A stretch of DNA of 64,000 nucleotides from Corticimicrobacter sp040137905 (GTDB lineage Bacteria > Pseudomonadota > Gammaproteobacteria > Burkholderiales > Burkholderiaceae_B): positions 1 to 64,000 of the forward strand of contig NZ_JBEFDG010000027.1 of NCBI RefSeq assembly GCF_040137905.1. The letters run 5' to 3'. Below are positions 1 through 7,649 of the stretch, piece after piece. Both the position numbers and the translations under genes were made by a program. The notes beneath the pieces were generated by a model, which worked only from the letters and a program-made list of their open reading frames with translations, searched no databases and was not told where the DNA came from. Position 1 is the stretch's first letter, and the number at the start of each line of letters is the position of its first letter.

Positions 1-232
1 TGGCAAGTCGTTGTTTGCAACCGCCGGAACCAATCTCTCAGCCCCTTCCGGGTTTTCCCGGATCACCTTCAAACTCGAGGAGCGAAACTATAACACCTTT
101 TCACTCTTCAGGTACCGCATCCGGCAAGTTTATTTCAAACCTCAAAACAAACCTGCCAAATCCGCCGCGCTTCCAACAACCACCTGGGCGTTTGCCTCAA
201 GGTCTGGTCCGTCTGAACTGCGAAGGAGCGAG

Positions 233-262
233 ACTATAGCACCGAAAATCAGGAACCGTCAA
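233..262 (-). promoter_or_regulatory. strong sigma70 promoter (rRNA/tRNA-operon type) firing leftward
   Basis: On the minus strand there is a TTGACG -35 (262-257), an 18-base spacer and a TATAGT -10 (238-233), preceded by an A/T tract (about 268-275) that could act as an UP element. Downstream, GGTGTTATAGTTTCGCTCC (about 97-79) nearly repeats GGTGCTATAGTCTCGCTCC around the first -10, giving a P1/P2-like tandem arrangement. Nothing encoded lies between it and the left edge, which fits a stable-RNA leader. The operon it drives lies outside the window, so its identity is inferred. The -35 overlaps the msrA stop codon region. Confidence 0.55.
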
Positions 263-792
263 GCAAGGCAGAAAAAACGTTTTCGGAACGCGGCCACCTT
301 GGGTGCAATCACCATATTGCAGTACCCCTGTTCCGGGTGCTGCGCAAAGTAATTGTGGTGATAGTCTTCGGCCGGCCAGAATATCGGCGCAGGCAACACC
401 TGTGTCACGATGGGTTTCGCATAGACCCGTTCATTCACGAGTTCGGCGATCACTTCCTGCACTTGCCTGTGCTGCATCTCATCCTGGTAGAACACGACGG
501 AACGATACTGGATGCCAGCATCCGCCCCCTGCCGATCTTGCGAGGTCGGGTCATGGGTTGCGAAAAAGACGCGCAACAAGTCGGCATAGGACACCCGCGC
601 AGGGTCGTAAGCGATCTCCACGACTTCGATGTGCCCGCCATCCCCCCGACACACGGCCTGATAGGAAGGAGACGAGGTTGAGCCGCCCGCATATCCGGGC
701 ACGACAGCGGTGACGCCACGCACACGCAAAAAAACAGCCTCGGTGCACCAGAAGCAGCCGCCACCGAACAAGGCCTTGTCATGCTGACTCAT
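259..792 (-). CDS. msrA: peptide-methionine (S)-S-oxide reductase MsrA
   Basis: Cytosolic repair enzyme that reduces methionine-S-sulfoxide in proteins using thioredoxin. The 177-residue product has the diagnostic GGGCFWC motif at residues 10-16, with catalytic Cys13, followed by the family-typical PGYAGG segment and a QYRSVVFY segment. I chose the ATG at 792 rather than the upstream start at 837 because the family begins a few residues before GCFWC and a GGAGAG-like ribosome binding site precedes it. It stands alone, divergent from lgt. Confidence 0.95.
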   Translation of the reverse strand: MSQHDKALFGGGCFWCTEAVFLRVRGVTAVVPGYAGGSTSSPSYQAVCRGDGGHIEVVEIAYDPARVSYADLLRVFFATHDPTSQDRQGADAGIQYRSVVFYQDEMQHRQVQEVIAELVNERVYAKPIVTQVLPAPIFWPAEDYHHNYFAQHPEQGYCNMVIAPKVAAFRKRFFCLA

Positions 793-965
793 GATCTTTC
801 TCTCCTCTATATATAGCAGCCATACGATAGCTCGCATCAGCTATCCTGGCCCTCTACGATACAGCCATCTCTCGCCGACAGGCAGTGCCCGCCAGCGGCA
901 AGCATCGGCTGCCGCCGGATCGCGATCCGGTTATGATGCCCTATCCATTTACATCACGACCGCCC

Positions 966-1760
966 ATGCTTCAACATCCTGCCTTCGACCCCATTGCCTT
1001 CAGCATCGGCCCGCTGGCCGTCCATTGGTACGGCCTGATGTACCTGCTGGGCTTTTCCCTGGCCTGGCTGCTGGGGCGATGGCGTATCAACCATGGCCTG
1101 AGCCGGCTGTCGCTGCGTGACCTGGAAGATCTTATTTTCTATTGTGTGGTGGGCGTCGTTCTTGGTGGTCGCCTGGGCTATATTCTGTTCTACAAGTTTG
1201 AATACTATCTTGCGCATCCCATCGACATCCTCAAGGTATGGGAAGGCGGCATGGCCTTTCACGGTGGTCTGCTTGGCGTCGTCATCGCATTGCTGCTGTT
1301 TGCACGCAGCCGGAAAATGTCATTGCTGGAAGTGGGAGACCTGACTGCCCCCCTGATCCCGCTCGGCCTCGCGGCTGGCCGACTCGGCAACTTCATCAAT
1401 GGCGAGTTGTGGGGCCGCCCCACAGATCTTCCCTGGGGCATGGTGTTTCCGCAGGCCGGCGATGGCATTGCCCGCCATCCTTCCCAGCTTTACCAGATGA
1501 CCCTCGAAGGCCTGCTGCTGTTTGCCGTATTGTGGTGGTTTGCCCGCAAGCCCCGGCCTGTCGGCCAGGTGTCGGCAGTGTTCCTGATCGGATACGGGCT
1601 GTGCCGATTCGTGGCGGAGTTTGCCCGCGAACCGGATGACTTCCTTGGACTGCTGGCCGCCAACCTGAGCATGGGACAGTGGCTGTCCCTGCCCATGATC
1701 GCGGCCGGCGTGATTATTTTCCTGTGGACCCGACGCCCTGCAGCTCAACCTCGCCATTGA
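966..1760 (+). CDS. lgt: prolipoprotein diacylglyceryl transferase Lgt
   Basis: Inner-membrane enzyme that transfers diacylglycerol from phosphatidylglycerol to the lipobox cysteine of prolipoproteins, the first step of lipoprotein maturation. The 264-residue product has about seven hydrophobic segments, the HGGLLG motif (His99) and the Lgt signature GRLGNFINGELWG around residues 138-150 with the essential Arg139. The start at 966 gives the normal family N-terminus; an in-frame upstream start at 885 would add an atypical basic leader. Its 3' end overlaps the convergent SIMPL gene by 47 bases. Several lipoproteins in this window (Pal, LemA, others) would be its substrates. Confidence 0.95.
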   Translation: MLQHPAFDPIAFSIGPLAVHWYGLMYLLGFSLAWLLGRWRINHGLSRLSLRDLEDLIFYCVVGVVLGGRLGYILFYKFEYYLAHPIDILKVWEGGMAFHGGLLGVVIALLLFARSRKMSLLEVGDLTAPLIPLGLAAGRLGNFINGELWGRPTDLPWGMVFPQAGDGIARHPSQLYQMTLEGLLLFAVLWWFARKPRPVGQVSAVFLIGYGLCRFVAEFAREPDDFLGLLAANLSMGQWLSLPMIAAGVIIFLWTRRPAAQPRH

Positions 1761-2487
1761 CCGACACACTGACACTGACAGTATCAGCTTCAAGCGGCAC
1801 CGGCGCACTGTCGGCCTTGAGTGACATCATGGCTGGGGCCGCCCCCATCCGCACACGCGATTGCTCGTAGGCCATGCCACTGCCACCCAGGTCGAGCTTG
1901 CGGATCTGGTAACCCGTAAAGCCAAATGCTTCGGCCGCCTCCTGGGCGCGTTCGCGAAATGCTGTCGCCGCCTGGCGCAGCAACTGCTTTTCCTGCTCGG
2001 TACGGGCCTGCTCCGACAGCGAAAAATAGAGGCCGGCAATCGGCATCTCGGCGCTGACTTCTGCCGCCAGCCTGGAAGCCGCACCAAAATCCTTTGATTC
2101 CAGATTGACTTCGGCACGCCCGCGCCAGGCAGTGATCTTCCCATCACGGTCCGTATTGGGCCAGATCCGGTAACCCCCTGTGTGCGCCTTGACGTCAGAA
2201 GCATGCTTGGCGGCCTCCATGACTTTCGCCATGCGCTGAGTCAACGGCTCGCTGACTGCCGCCTCGCTGGCCGCCTCAATTTCAGAAGCCAGCGTAATAT
2301 TGACGGTGTCTTGCTGCACCTCCGTCGACGCACCTGCCTGCAGGGTCAGGCGTGTGGGCCGGTCATGGCGCTCGAGCGGTCGCTCGCCGGGCGCGCCAAG
2401 GGCAGCGCTCATGCTGCCTGACAGCAACAATGCCCCCAGCACTGCGTGCTTGCCGAATCGTGAGGTTGCAATGCGTGTGAGTGCCAT
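1714..2487 (-). CDS. SIMPL (DUF541) domain periplasmic protein
   Basis: The 257-residue product starts with a cleavable signal sequence (hydrophobic residues about 13-30, likely cleavage after an ALGA stretch). It then matches the SIMPL/DUF541 family (formerly BP26/OMP28-like), with the characteristic N-terminal TLQAGASTEVQQDT strand and C-terminal YEQSRVRMGAAPAM segment. Function in this family is poorly defined; periplasmic oligomers are known for Brucella BP26. An AGAGGA ribosome binding site precedes the ATG at 2487. It is convergent with lgt and follows the 6S RNA terminator on the same strand. Confidence 0.8.
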   Translation of the reverse strand: MALTRIATSRFGKHAVLGALLLSGSMSAALGAPGERPLERHDRPTRLTLQAGASTEVQQDTVNITLASEIEAASEAAVSEPLTQRMAKVMEAAKHASDVKAHTGGYRIWPNTDRDGKITAWRGRAEVNLESKDFGAASRLAAEVSAEMPIAGLYFSLSEQARTEQEKQLLRQAATAFRERAQEAAEAFGFTGYQIRKLDLGGSGMAYEQSRVRMGAAPAMMSLKADSAPVPLEADTVSVSVSVNGEVELQGVGSTGK

Positions 2488-2522
2488 GGATATCCTCTTT
2501 GGTTGTCATGTGCCGAACCGGC

Positions 2523-2560
2523 AAGAAAAAAGGGTCTGCCAGCTTGTAGCTGACAGACCC
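2523..2560 (-). terminator. Rho-independent terminator of 6S RNA
   Basis: On the minus strand a 13-bp stem (arms 2560-2548 and 2544-2532, closing with GGGTCTG/CAGACCC) is followed by a run of T residues (complement of the A tract 2523-2531). It lies directly after the 6S RNA body and before the SIMPL gene. Confidence 0.9.
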
Positions 2561-2718
2561 CATGTATTTGCCCCGCCTGTGCCGTCTAGGTCGGCATCTC
2601 GAACCCTCAGGTTCAAGTTGGCCGCTTTCAGGGCCGCTTCGGGTTCGTCTGACTAGAGACGATCTCACCTACGACCGATCCTGCAACCGTTTAGCCATAT
2701 GGCATAGGTTCAGAGAAT
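2555..2718 (-). ncRNA. ssrS: 6S RNA
   Basis: Regulatory RNA that mimics an open promoter and sequesters sigma70-RNA polymerase. On the minus strand the sequence carries the 6S hallmark CTTGAACCTGAGGGTTCGAG on the 3' side of the central bubble, close to the E. coli CCTTGAACCAAGGGTTC segment. The 5' end reads ATTCTCTGAACC, resembling the E. coli start ATTTCTCTGAGA. It lies immediately downstream of zapA, the conserved zapA-ssrS arrangement of many proteobacteria, and ends in a clear terminator. The exact 5' and 3' ends are estimates (plus or minus 10 bases). Confidence 0.88.
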
Positions 2719-2754
2719 ATATGACCAGGTCACGAACACGGCAGGGACTTAAAC

Positions 2755-3054
2755 TTATGAATCCAGTACACCATCGATCATGGTGTTCATGTCTTCAATT
2801 CTACGCTTGAAGTCGCCAATCGCCAAGCCGCCCAGGGGTCCATCGGGCGCTTTCATGGTCAAAAGCTCGCCAGCGATTGCAATGGCAGCCATTACCGCAA
2901 TGCGCTCATTGCCGGAAATCTTGCCGGAAGCATGGATACTGCCCATAAGACGATCGGCATGCTTTACAGCAGCCAGGAGAGACTCACGTTCGGATGCTGC
3001 ACATACGAGGGAATATTCCCGACCAAGAATCGTGACATCGACGCGCTCCATCAC
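2755..3054 (-). CDS. zapA: cell division protein ZapA
   Basis: A 99-residue cytoplasmic FtsZ-associated protein that bundles FtsZ protofilaments at the Z ring. The N-terminal RVDVTILGREYSLVC strand and the following AxxVDxxM-like helix (AVKHADRLMGSIHASGKI), then a helix with RIAVMAAIAIAGELL, match the ZapA family. Translation is coupled to the upstream coiled-coil gene by an ATGA overlap at 3051-3054. The second Met may be the true start. 6S RNA follows. Confidence 0.92.
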   Translation of the reverse strand: MMERVDVTILGREYSLVCAASERESLLAAVKHADRLMGSIHASGKISGNERIAVMAAIAIAGELLTMKAPDGPLGGLAIGDFKRRIEDMNTMIDGVLDS

Positions 3055-3500
3055 GCACCTCCTTGCTGGACCTGACCACCGGGCAACCGGGCCAGCAAGG
3101 CATCGACGCGCTCACGGGCCTGATGCGCCGCAAAACGCAACTGACTGGCATCCTGCTCCTGACCCTTGATCTGGTGCAGCAATGCCTGCTCACGAGCCTC
3201 GGCGGCGACACGCTCGGTTTCGAGCTGGACACGCAGTTGCTCTGCCTGCCCACGGGCATCCTGCTGCCCCGCCTCAAGCTGGGTACGCAGGTCGGACATC
3301 TCGGAGGCATGCTCGCCGGCCTTGGCGCTCAACGTCATGAACTGTTCGTCAAGTTCGGCGCAGCGGCGCTCCAGCGCCTGCCGCTCTGTATCGGCCCGCA
3401 CCAGGCGGGCATGCAGATCGGTGCGCTCGGACTGCAACTGACGCACCGTCTGAACCAATTGCCCGATACGGGCGGCGAGTTTATCTAGGTCTTGCAACAT
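3051..3500 (-). CDS. coiled-coil protein, probable cell-division partner (ZapB/TIGR02449-like)
   Basis: A 149-residue protein that is almost entirely predicted coiled coil, rich in Gln, Glu, Arg and Leu with heptad spacing and no membrane segment. It sits directly upstream of zapA with an ATGA overlap, a position typically held in proteobacteria by a short ZapB-like coiled-coil protein. That context suggests a division role, but the sequence is too low in complexity for a firm family call. The C-terminus ends in a Gly/Gln-rich tail. Confidence 0.7.
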   Translation of the reverse strand: MLQDLDKLAARIGQLVQTVRQLQSERTDLHARLVRADTERQALERRCAELDEQFMTLSAKAGEHASEMSDLRTQLEAGQQDARGQAEQLRVQLETERVAAEAREQALLHQIKGQEQDASQLRFAAHQARERVDALLARLPGGQVQQGGA

Positions 3501-3583
3501 GGGCGTTATCGTAAACCATCACAGTCCGGCACACGGTGGTGCCCGGCAATTTGCCTTAATTTTTTACCCAACTTCACTATCTG

Positions 3584-4123
3584 TCAGCTCTGGACGACTG
3601 CCGTTACCGGAGGCCGGGCCCGCTGACGAAGATAGCGAGCCTCGCTCTGGCGACGAAACAGGATGCCGGATAGTTCGTTGAGTGCCAGCGTATAGACTTC
3701 GCGCTTGAACTCGATCACGGACTCCAGAGGCACCCAGTAGTCACTCCAGCGCCAGGCATCGAACTCGGGATGCGAGCAGGCCCGCAGGCACACATCGGTA
3801 TCCTTGCCGACCAGCCGCAACAGAAACCAGATCTGCTTCTGCCCCTTGTAGTGCCCCCGGCAATCACGCCGGATAAAATGTTCAGGAACGTTATAGCGCA
3901 ACCAGTCACGCGTGCGCCCCAGGATGCGGACATGCTCGGGCCTGAGGCCCACCTCCTCGTGCAGCTCACGGTACATGGCCTGAACGGGACTCTCGCCATG
4001 CTTGATCCCGCCTTGGGGAAACTGCCAGGAATGCTGCCTGATCCGTTTGCCCCAGAAGACCTCATTTTTGCCGTTTACGAGGATAATGCCGACATTGGGA
4101 CGGTAGCCTTCACGATCCAGCAT
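3584..4123 (-). CDS. rppH: RNA pyrophosphohydrolase RppH (Nudix)
   Basis: Removes pyrophosphate from the 5' triphosphate of mRNAs, starting RNase E-dependent decay. The Nudix box GGIKHGESPVQAMYRELHEEVGL spans roughly residues 38-60, and the N-terminal MLDREGYRPNVGII and WQFPQGG segments are typical of RppH. The ATG at 4123 is preceded by CTGGAGG and gives 179 residues with the canonical RppH N-terminus; the longer ORF from 4144 is rejected. It is divergent from proS with 98 bases between starts. Confidence 0.94.
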   Translation of the reverse strand: MLDREGYRPNVGIILVNGKNEVFWGKRIRQHSWQFPQGGIKHGESPVQAMYRELHEEVGLRPEHVRILGRTRDWLRYNVPEHFIRRDCRGHYKGQKQIWFLLRLVGKDTDVCLRACSHPEFDAWRWSDYWVPLESVIEFKREVYTLALNELSGILFRRQSEARYLRQRARPPVTAVVQS

Positions 4124-4221
4124 GGCCGCCTCCAGCGAATTCAATACAATTGAAGTTGATTATACGTACCTCCGACCCTTTTTAGAGTCTTTTCAGAACC
4201 GATCACTGGCAACAATCTTTC

Positions 4222-5958
4222 ATGCGTGCATCCAAATATCACCTGAACACCCTCAAAGAAGCGCCTTCCGAAGCCGAAGTCGCCAGCCACCGCCTGATGA
4301 CGCGGGCCGGCATGATACGCCGTCTGGCGGGCGGGATCTATACCTATATGCCGCTGGGCCTGAAAGTGCTGCGCCGTATCGAAAGGATCGTGCGCGAGGA
4401 GATGAACGCTGCCGGCGCCATCGAACTGCTGATGCCTGTCGTGCAACCCGCAGAACTGTGGGTGGAGTCAGGCCGCTGGGAGCAGTACGGCCCTGAACTG
4501 TTGCGCATCAAGGATCGTCACCAGCGCGACTTCGTGCTGCAACCGACGTCCGAAGAGGTCATCACGGATATCGCCCGCAACGAAATCCACAGCTGGCGCC
4601 AGCTGCCACTCAATTTCTACCATATCCAGACCAAGTTCCGCGACGAACGCCGGCCTCGCTTCGGCCTGATGCGGGGCCGCGAGTTCACCATGAAGGATGC
4701 CTATTCCTTCGACCGCTCGGCAGAGGCCGCGCAGGCCAGCTACGATGACATGTACGCGGCCTATCAGCGCATTTTCTCGCGCCTGGGGCTGGAGTTTCGC
4801 GCCGTGGCTGCCGATACCGGATCGATCGGCGGCTCGCGCAGCCATGAGTTCCAGGTGATTGCCGATACCGGCGAAGACGTGATCGTGTATGACCCCGATT
4901 CGGACTACGCCGCCAACATCGAGCTGGCTGCCGCACCGTGCCTGATTGCAGAACGTGCCGCAGCTGCCGAACCGCTGATCAAGACGTCCACACCCGGCGC
5001 GGCCAAGTGCGAGGCCGTGGCCGACCTGCTCAGCCTGCCACTGGCACACACCGTCAAGTCGCTGGTGCTGGCGACCGACCACGCAGACAAGGCCCCGACG
5101 ATCTGGCTGCTGCTGCTGCGCGGCGATCATGATCTGAACGAAATCAAGGCAGGCAAGGTGCCCGGGCTGGATCAGGGCTTTCGCTTTGCATCCGAATCCG
5201 AGATCGTCGAGCATTTCGGCTGCCTGCCGGGTTATCTGGGGCCGATCGGGACGACGCGCCCCGTCAAGGTGGTGGTCGATACCACGGTTGCCAACATGCA
5301 CGATTTCGTCTGCGGTGCCAACGAAGTCGACTTCCACTACACCGGCGTGAACTGGGGCCGCGACCTGCCCGAACCGGAGCTGGTCACGGACCTGCGCAAT
5401 GTGGTCGAAGGCGACGTGCCCCCTTCCGGCAACGGACGCCTGCTGATGCAACGCGGCATCGAAGTGGGCCATGTTTTCTTCCTGGGCGACAAGTACTCGT
5501 CGGCGCTCAAGGCAACCTACCTGGACGAGAATGGCAAGCCCGCCGCCCTGCAGATGGGCTGCTACGGCATTGGCATCAGCCGGATCGCCGCCGCGGCCAT
5601 CGAGCAGAACCATGACGAACGCGGCATTGTCTGGCCGCGTGCCCTGGCACCTTTCGAAGTGGTGATCTGCCCGGTCGGCTGGAACAAGAGCGAAGCCGTC
5701 CGGGCCGAAGCCGAGCGTCTGTACGAAGGACTCAAGGCCGAGGGCATCGATGTGATCCTGGATGATCGTGACCAGCGACCGGGTGTGATGTTCGCGGAAT
5801 GGGAACTGATCGGCGTGCCGCTTCGTGTAACAGTTGGAGAACGCAGCCTCAAGGAAAATATGATTGAATTGCAGGCACGCAAACAGGCCGAGAGCCAGCA
5901 GGTACAGACCAGCGAAGCCCTCGGCGTCATTGTGGCCCGACTCGCCGAGCTGGGCTGA
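4222..5958 (+). CDS. proS: prolyl-tRNA synthetase ProS (bacterial type, with editing domain)
   Basis: Class II aminoacyl-tRNA synthetase that charges tRNA-Pro. The 578-residue length is normal for the bacterial form. Class II motif 2 appears in the FRDERRPRFGLMRGREF segment near residue 140, and motif 3 in the GCYGIGISRIAAA segment near residue 450. Between them lies the INS editing domain (about 225-400, with TVKSLVLATD and LRGDHDLNEIKA) that removes Ala-tRNA-Pro. The anticodon-binding domain is C-terminal. ybgC follows after 21 bases. Confidence 0.96.
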   Translation: MRASKYHLNTLKEAPSEAEVASHRLMTRAGMIRRLAGGIYTYMPLGLKVLRRIERIVREEMNAAGAIELLMPVVQPAELWVESGRWEQYGPELLRIKDRHQRDFVLQPTSEEVITDIARNEIHSWRQLPLNFYHIQTKFRDERRPRFGLMRGREFTMKDAYSFDRSAEAAQASYDDMYAAYQRIFSRLGLEFRAVAADTGSIGGSRSHEFQVIADTGEDVIVYDPDSDYAANIELAAAPCLIAERAAAAEPLIKTSTPGAAKCEAVADLLSLPLAHTVKSLVLATDHADKAPTIWLLLLRGDHDLNEIKAGKVPGLDQGFRFASESEIVEHFGCLPGYLGPIGTTRPVKVVVDTTVANMHDFVCGANEVDFHYTGVNWGRDLPEPELVTDLRNVVEGDVPPSGNGRLLMQRGIEVGHVFFLGDKYSSALKATYLDENGKPAALQMGCYGIGISRIAAAAIEQNHDERGIVWPRALAPFEVVICPVGWNKSEAVRAEAERLYEGLKAEGIDVILDDRDQRPGVMFAEWELIGVPLRVTVGERSLKENMIELQARKQAESQQVQTSEALGVIVARLAELG

Positions 5959-5979
5959 CCAAAGGAGTACACGACCCTC

Positions 5980-6420
5980 ATGAATCAGGCAGCAACGACC
6001 GCTTCGGGTTTTGTCTTCCCCGTACGTATCTATTATGAAGACACCGACGCGGGCGGGGTCGTGTTCTACGCCAACTACCTGAAATTCATGGAACGGGCCC
6101 GCACCGAATGGCTGCGAGCCCTGGACTTTCACCAGCACGAGATCGCCGGGCGCGAGCAGGTGATCTTCGTGGTCAGGGCACTGGACATGGATTACCGCAA
6201 GCCGGCCCGCCTGGATGACCTGCTCGAGATCCGCAGCGACATTTCGGCACTGGGTCGCGCTTCGGTCACGTTTTTTCAGCAGGTCTGGCGCAATGGGGAA
6301 CTGTTGACGCAAGGCAATATCAAAGTCTGTTGCGTGAACACATCCAGCATGCGACCAGCCCCCATCCCCGAGGCGCTGCGCGCTACACTGGCGTCGCACG
6401 TCCGCCCGTCCCTCCCGTAG
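5980..6420 (+). CDS. ybgC: tol-pal system acyl-CoA thioesterase YbgC
   Basis: Small hotdog-fold thioesterase (146 residues) of the 4-hydroxybenzoyl-CoA thioesterase family, conserved as the first gene of tol-pal operons. The signature YYEDTDAGGVVFYANYLKFMERARTEWLR at residues about 18-47 contains the catalytic Asp. It acts on acyl-CoA or acyl-ACP near the inner face of the membrane. tolQ starts 78 bases after its stop. Confidence 0.92.
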   Translation: MNQAATTASGFVFPVRIYYEDTDAGGVVFYANYLKFMERARTEWLRALDFHQHEIAGREQVIFVVRALDMDYRKPARLDDLLEIRSDISALGRASVTFFQQVWRNGELLTQGNIKVCCVNTSSMRPAPIPEALRATLASHVRPSLP

Positions 6421-6497
6421 ACGGTCCGGATTTTTTTACGCCCATCGTTTCTACACTTTTACACGAACCGCTCTCGATCGAGGAATACCTCCCAATC

Positions 6498-7175
6498 ATG
6501 GAAGCCACACACGATATGTCGATTCTTTCGCTGGTGCTGCAGGCCAGCGTGCCTGTGCAGCTGGTGATGCTGTTGCTGGTGGCCATATCGGTCGTTTCAT
6601 GGACCTACATCTTCAGCAAGCATCGCGCCATCAAGGATGCCGACACGCAGACACGCCGCTTCGAGAAGGATTTCTGGTCGGGCGGCGACCTGTCGATGCT
6701 CCAGCAATCCATCAGTCGCCAGCGTGACGAACATGGTCCGCTGGCACGCATTTTCGATGCGGGCATGACCGAATTCCTGAAGGCCCGCAACAAATCCACG
6801 TCCGATCCCCATGCGCCGCTCGACGGTGCCCGCCGTGCCATGACGGCGGCGTACCAACGCGAAGTAGACGAACTTGAATCGCGCCTGAACTTCCTGGCAT
6901 CGGCCGGTTCGGTCAGTCCCTACATCGGCCTGCTCGGCACGGTCTGGGGCATCATGCATGCCTTCGTCGGCCTGGCCAACGTGCAACAAGCCTCGCTGGC
7001 GTCGGTTGCACCCGGTATTGCAGAAGCGCTGATTGCCACCGCCATCGGCCTGTTTGCCGCCATTCCTGCCGTGGTCGCCTACAATCGATTCACGCATGCC
7101 GTCGATCGTCTGTCGATCCGCTTCGAAAGCTTTTCCGAAGAGTTTCTCAACATTCTGCAACGCCAGGTGCGCTGA
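6498..7175 (+). CDS. tolQ: Tol-Pal proton channel subunit TolQ
   Basis: Inner-membrane ExbB/MotA-family protein that forms the proton channel with TolR and energises TolA. The 225-residue product has three membrane segments: residues about 12-32, and a pair after the cytoplasmic loop with the SPYIGLLGTVWGIMHAF and IAEALIATAIGLFAAIPAVVAYN signatures. I chose the ATG at 6498, which gives the normal E. coli-like length; the longer ORF reading back into ybgC has no family support. The TGA overlaps the tolR ATG by one base. Confidence 0.93.
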   Translation: MEATHDMSILSLVLQASVPVQLVMLLLVAISVVSWTYIFSKHRAIKDADTQTRRFEKDFWSGGDLSMLQQSISRQRDEHGPLARIFDAGMTEFLKARNKSTSDPHAPLDGARRAMTAAYQREVDELESRLNFLASAGSVSPYIGLLGTVWGIMHAFVGLANVQQASLASVAPGIAEALIATAIGLFAAIPAVVAYNRFTHAVDRLSIRFESFSEEFLNILQRQVR

Positions 7176-7630
7176 TGTCTTCGATACGTGCGGGCAACCG
7201 CCGCGGCCAGCGGCGCATCAAGAACGAGATCAACGTCGTACCCTATATCGACGTGATGCTGGTACTGCTGGTCATCTTCATGGTGACCGCCCCCCTGGTC
7301 ACGCCCGGCCTCATCAATCTGCCCACGGTCGGCCAGGCGGAAAGCATTCCGCGCAAGCCCTTCGAAGTGCAGATCGATGAAAAAGGTGCGTTTGCCGTCC
7401 GTGACCGGGATACCGGCAGCGCGACCGAGCAGGTGGCAGCCGACCAGTTGACCGCCACGGTATTGGCACGACTGCAGCCTGAACAGCCAGTGGTGATCGC
7501 CGCCGATGGCAAAGTGCCCTATGAAACTGTCATGAAGGTCATGGACGACCTGCGCCGCAGCGGTGTCAGCCAGCTCGGCCTGCTGGTCGACCAGAAGAGC
7601 GAACCCGCCCCCGGCCAACGCCGCCCCTGA
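7175..7630 (+). CDS. tolR: Tol-Pal proton channel subunit TolR
   Basis: ExbD/TolR-family protein (151 residues) with a short cytoplasmic N-terminus, one membrane helix (about residues 24-42) carrying the proton-conducting Asp in NVVPYIDVMLVLLVIFMV, and a periplasmic domain. It works with TolQ to transduce proton motive force to TolA. It overlaps tolQ by one base and is followed by tolA after 19 bases. Confidence 0.94.
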   Translation: MSSIRAGNRRGQRRIKNEINVVPYIDVMLVLLVIFMVTAPLVTPGLINLPTVGQAESIPRKPFEVQIDEKGAFAVRDRDTGSATEQVAADQLTATVLARLQPEQPVVIAADGKVPYETVMKVMDDLRRSGVSQLGLLVDQKSEPAPGQRRP

Positions 7631-7649
7631 CACGGAGGCTCCTGCAGCC

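Noticed and set aside
11..239. Two short plus-strand ORFs at the left edge
   Set aside because: No similarity or ribosome binding site, and they overlap the minus-strand promoter region.
4468..6399. 643-codon ORF on the minus strand opposite proS and ybgC
   Set aside because: It is the antisense shadow of two unmistakable genes (ProRS and YbgC), with no family similarity and a Gly/His/Gln-rich composition typical of antisense GC-rich frames.
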